This document shows positions 63,555-64,000 of a stretch of 64,000 nt of DNA, in pieces (the first letter of the stretch is position 1; each line of letters starts with the position of its first letter). Below the pieces are notes generated by a model that worked only from the letters and a program-made list of their open reading frames with translations, ran no database searches and was not told the origin of the DNA. The position numbers and the translations under genes are program-made. Origin of the DNA: Halalkalibacter okhensis. Its GTDB lineage: Bacteria > Bacillota > Bacilli > Bacillales > Bacillaceae_D. The stretch is from contig NZ_JRJU01000003.1 of assembly GCF_000787375.1 (NCBI RefSeq), positions 124,001 to 188,000 of the forward strand, read 5' to 3'.

Positions 63555-64000
63555 ACAAAAAGTAAAAGTGAATGAACAAGAAACAAAAACATATCGTGTT
63601 CAAGGGTTCACCTGCACTGACTGTGCGAAAAAGTTCGAAACGAATGTAAAACACCTGGATGGTATTTTGGATGCAAAAGTTAATTTTGGTGCTTCTAAAA
63701 TCACGGTTACTGGTAAAACAACCATAGAATCACTTGAAAGTGCAGGAGCTTTTGAAAATTTAAAAGTTCGAGATGACAAAGAACAAAGAGTTGAAAGGGT
63801 TGCCTTCTGGAGACAAAAAGAGAATTTCAAAGTGTACATTGCAACATTTTTGTTGATTAGTAGCTTCTTTCTTCGATTACAATTAGGGGAAGAGCATATT
63901 ATTCCTATTATTGGTTATGCGGCATCTATTGTAATTGGTGGATATTCTTTATTTATTAAAGGGTTAAAGAATTTAGTTCGTTTAAATTTTGATATGGCAA
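63547..64000 (+). CDS. cadA: Cadmium-translocating P-type ATPase CadA (N-terminal part, cut by window end)
   Basis: The first 151 residues of a P1B-type ATPase, open at the right edge. An N-terminal heavy-metal-associated domain has the metal-binding pair in GFTCTDCAKKFE (about residues 20-31). A charged linker and the first membrane helices (VYIATFLLISSFFL; IIPIIGYAASIVIGGYSLF) follow. It should pump Cd2+, Zn2+ and Pb2+ out of the cell. GAGGGG precedes the ATG, which overlaps the cadC stop, so the two are translationally coupled. Confidence 0.92.
   Translation, partial: MSEQKVKVNEQETKTYRVQGFTCTDCAKKFETNVKHLDGILDAKVNFGASKITVTGKTTIESLESAGAFENLKVRDDKEQRVERVAFWRQKENFKVYIATFLLISSFFLRLQLGEEHIIPIIGYAASIVIGGYSLFIKGLKNLVRLNFDMA

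Noticed and set aside
63600-63839. Minus-strand frame opposite cadA
   Set aside because: It is antisense to the HMA-domain and first-helix coding region of cadA, which has clear motifs and a ribosome binding site.

Overview
The window reads as chromosomal DNA of an endospore-forming, low-GC member of the Bacillaceae. The support is a GerA-type spore germination operon, HemAT, Bacillus-style puc genes, cydABSDC with the tiny CydS subunit, CcpA-type cre sites, and strong AAGGAGG-like ribosome binding sites throughout. I saw no rRNA genes, tRNA genes or CRISPR arrays.

Region 1 (1-14.7 kb) is purine/ureide catabolism. On the minus strand, pucC-D-E-A-B encode xanthine dehydrogenase and its molybdenum-cofactor helpers. 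pucR lies on the plus strand. A fused OHCU decarboxylase/HIU hydrolase, an orphan ABC binding lipoprotein, pucF, pucG, an amidase and a fumarylacetoacetase-family enzyme follow on the minus strand. Together they cover xanthine to urate, the last two steps of urate to allantoin, and allantoate to ureidoglycine to oxalurate. Uricase, allantoinase and permeases are not in the window.

Region 2 (15-29 kb) holds a haem-based aerotaxis receptor (hemAT), a MutM-type DNA glycosylase, an SbtA-like bicarbonate transporter, a four-gene ger operon, and cytochrome bd oxidase (cydA-B-S-D-C). Region 3 (28.9-39.4 kb) is a PTS sugar-alcohol locus, most likely for a pentitol: a PRD regulator, an extra IIB, two polyol-phosphate dehydrogenases, RpiB, IIA-IIB-IIC, a 52-aa membrane protein, transketolase and HPr, with two perfect-consensus cre sites. 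Region 4 (39.6-46.9 kb) has truA, a divergent PlsY, galU, a membrane glycosyltransferase sharing with galU an intergenic array of GTTC/GAAC palindromes, glnS, and a soluble chemoreceptor.

Region 5 (47.2-56.2 kb) is arabinan/arabinoxylan oligosaccharide use: two GH51 arabinofuranosidases, an ABC importer, a YesL-type membrane protein and a LacI regulator with an array of CGTGTACGTACACG operators. Region 6 (56.5-58.4 kb) is an MFS transporter with a TetR regulator and matching operator copies. Region 7 (58.6-63 kb) looks like an accessory island: HTH/zinc-ribbon and zinc-ribbon proteins, a wHTH-reader-HNH endonuclease that may be a modification-dependent restriction enzyme, a frameshifted PD-(D/E)XK-like nuclease, a DUF6429-like protein and a tyrosine recombinase. 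It abuts a cadC-cadA cadmium resistance operon that runs off the right end.

Best candidates for something new are the island nuclease pair, the palindrome array between galU and the glycosyltransferase, the LacI operator array, and the urate-branch gene set with a plant-like domain fusion. All functional calls come from reading motifs and context; no database search was run.
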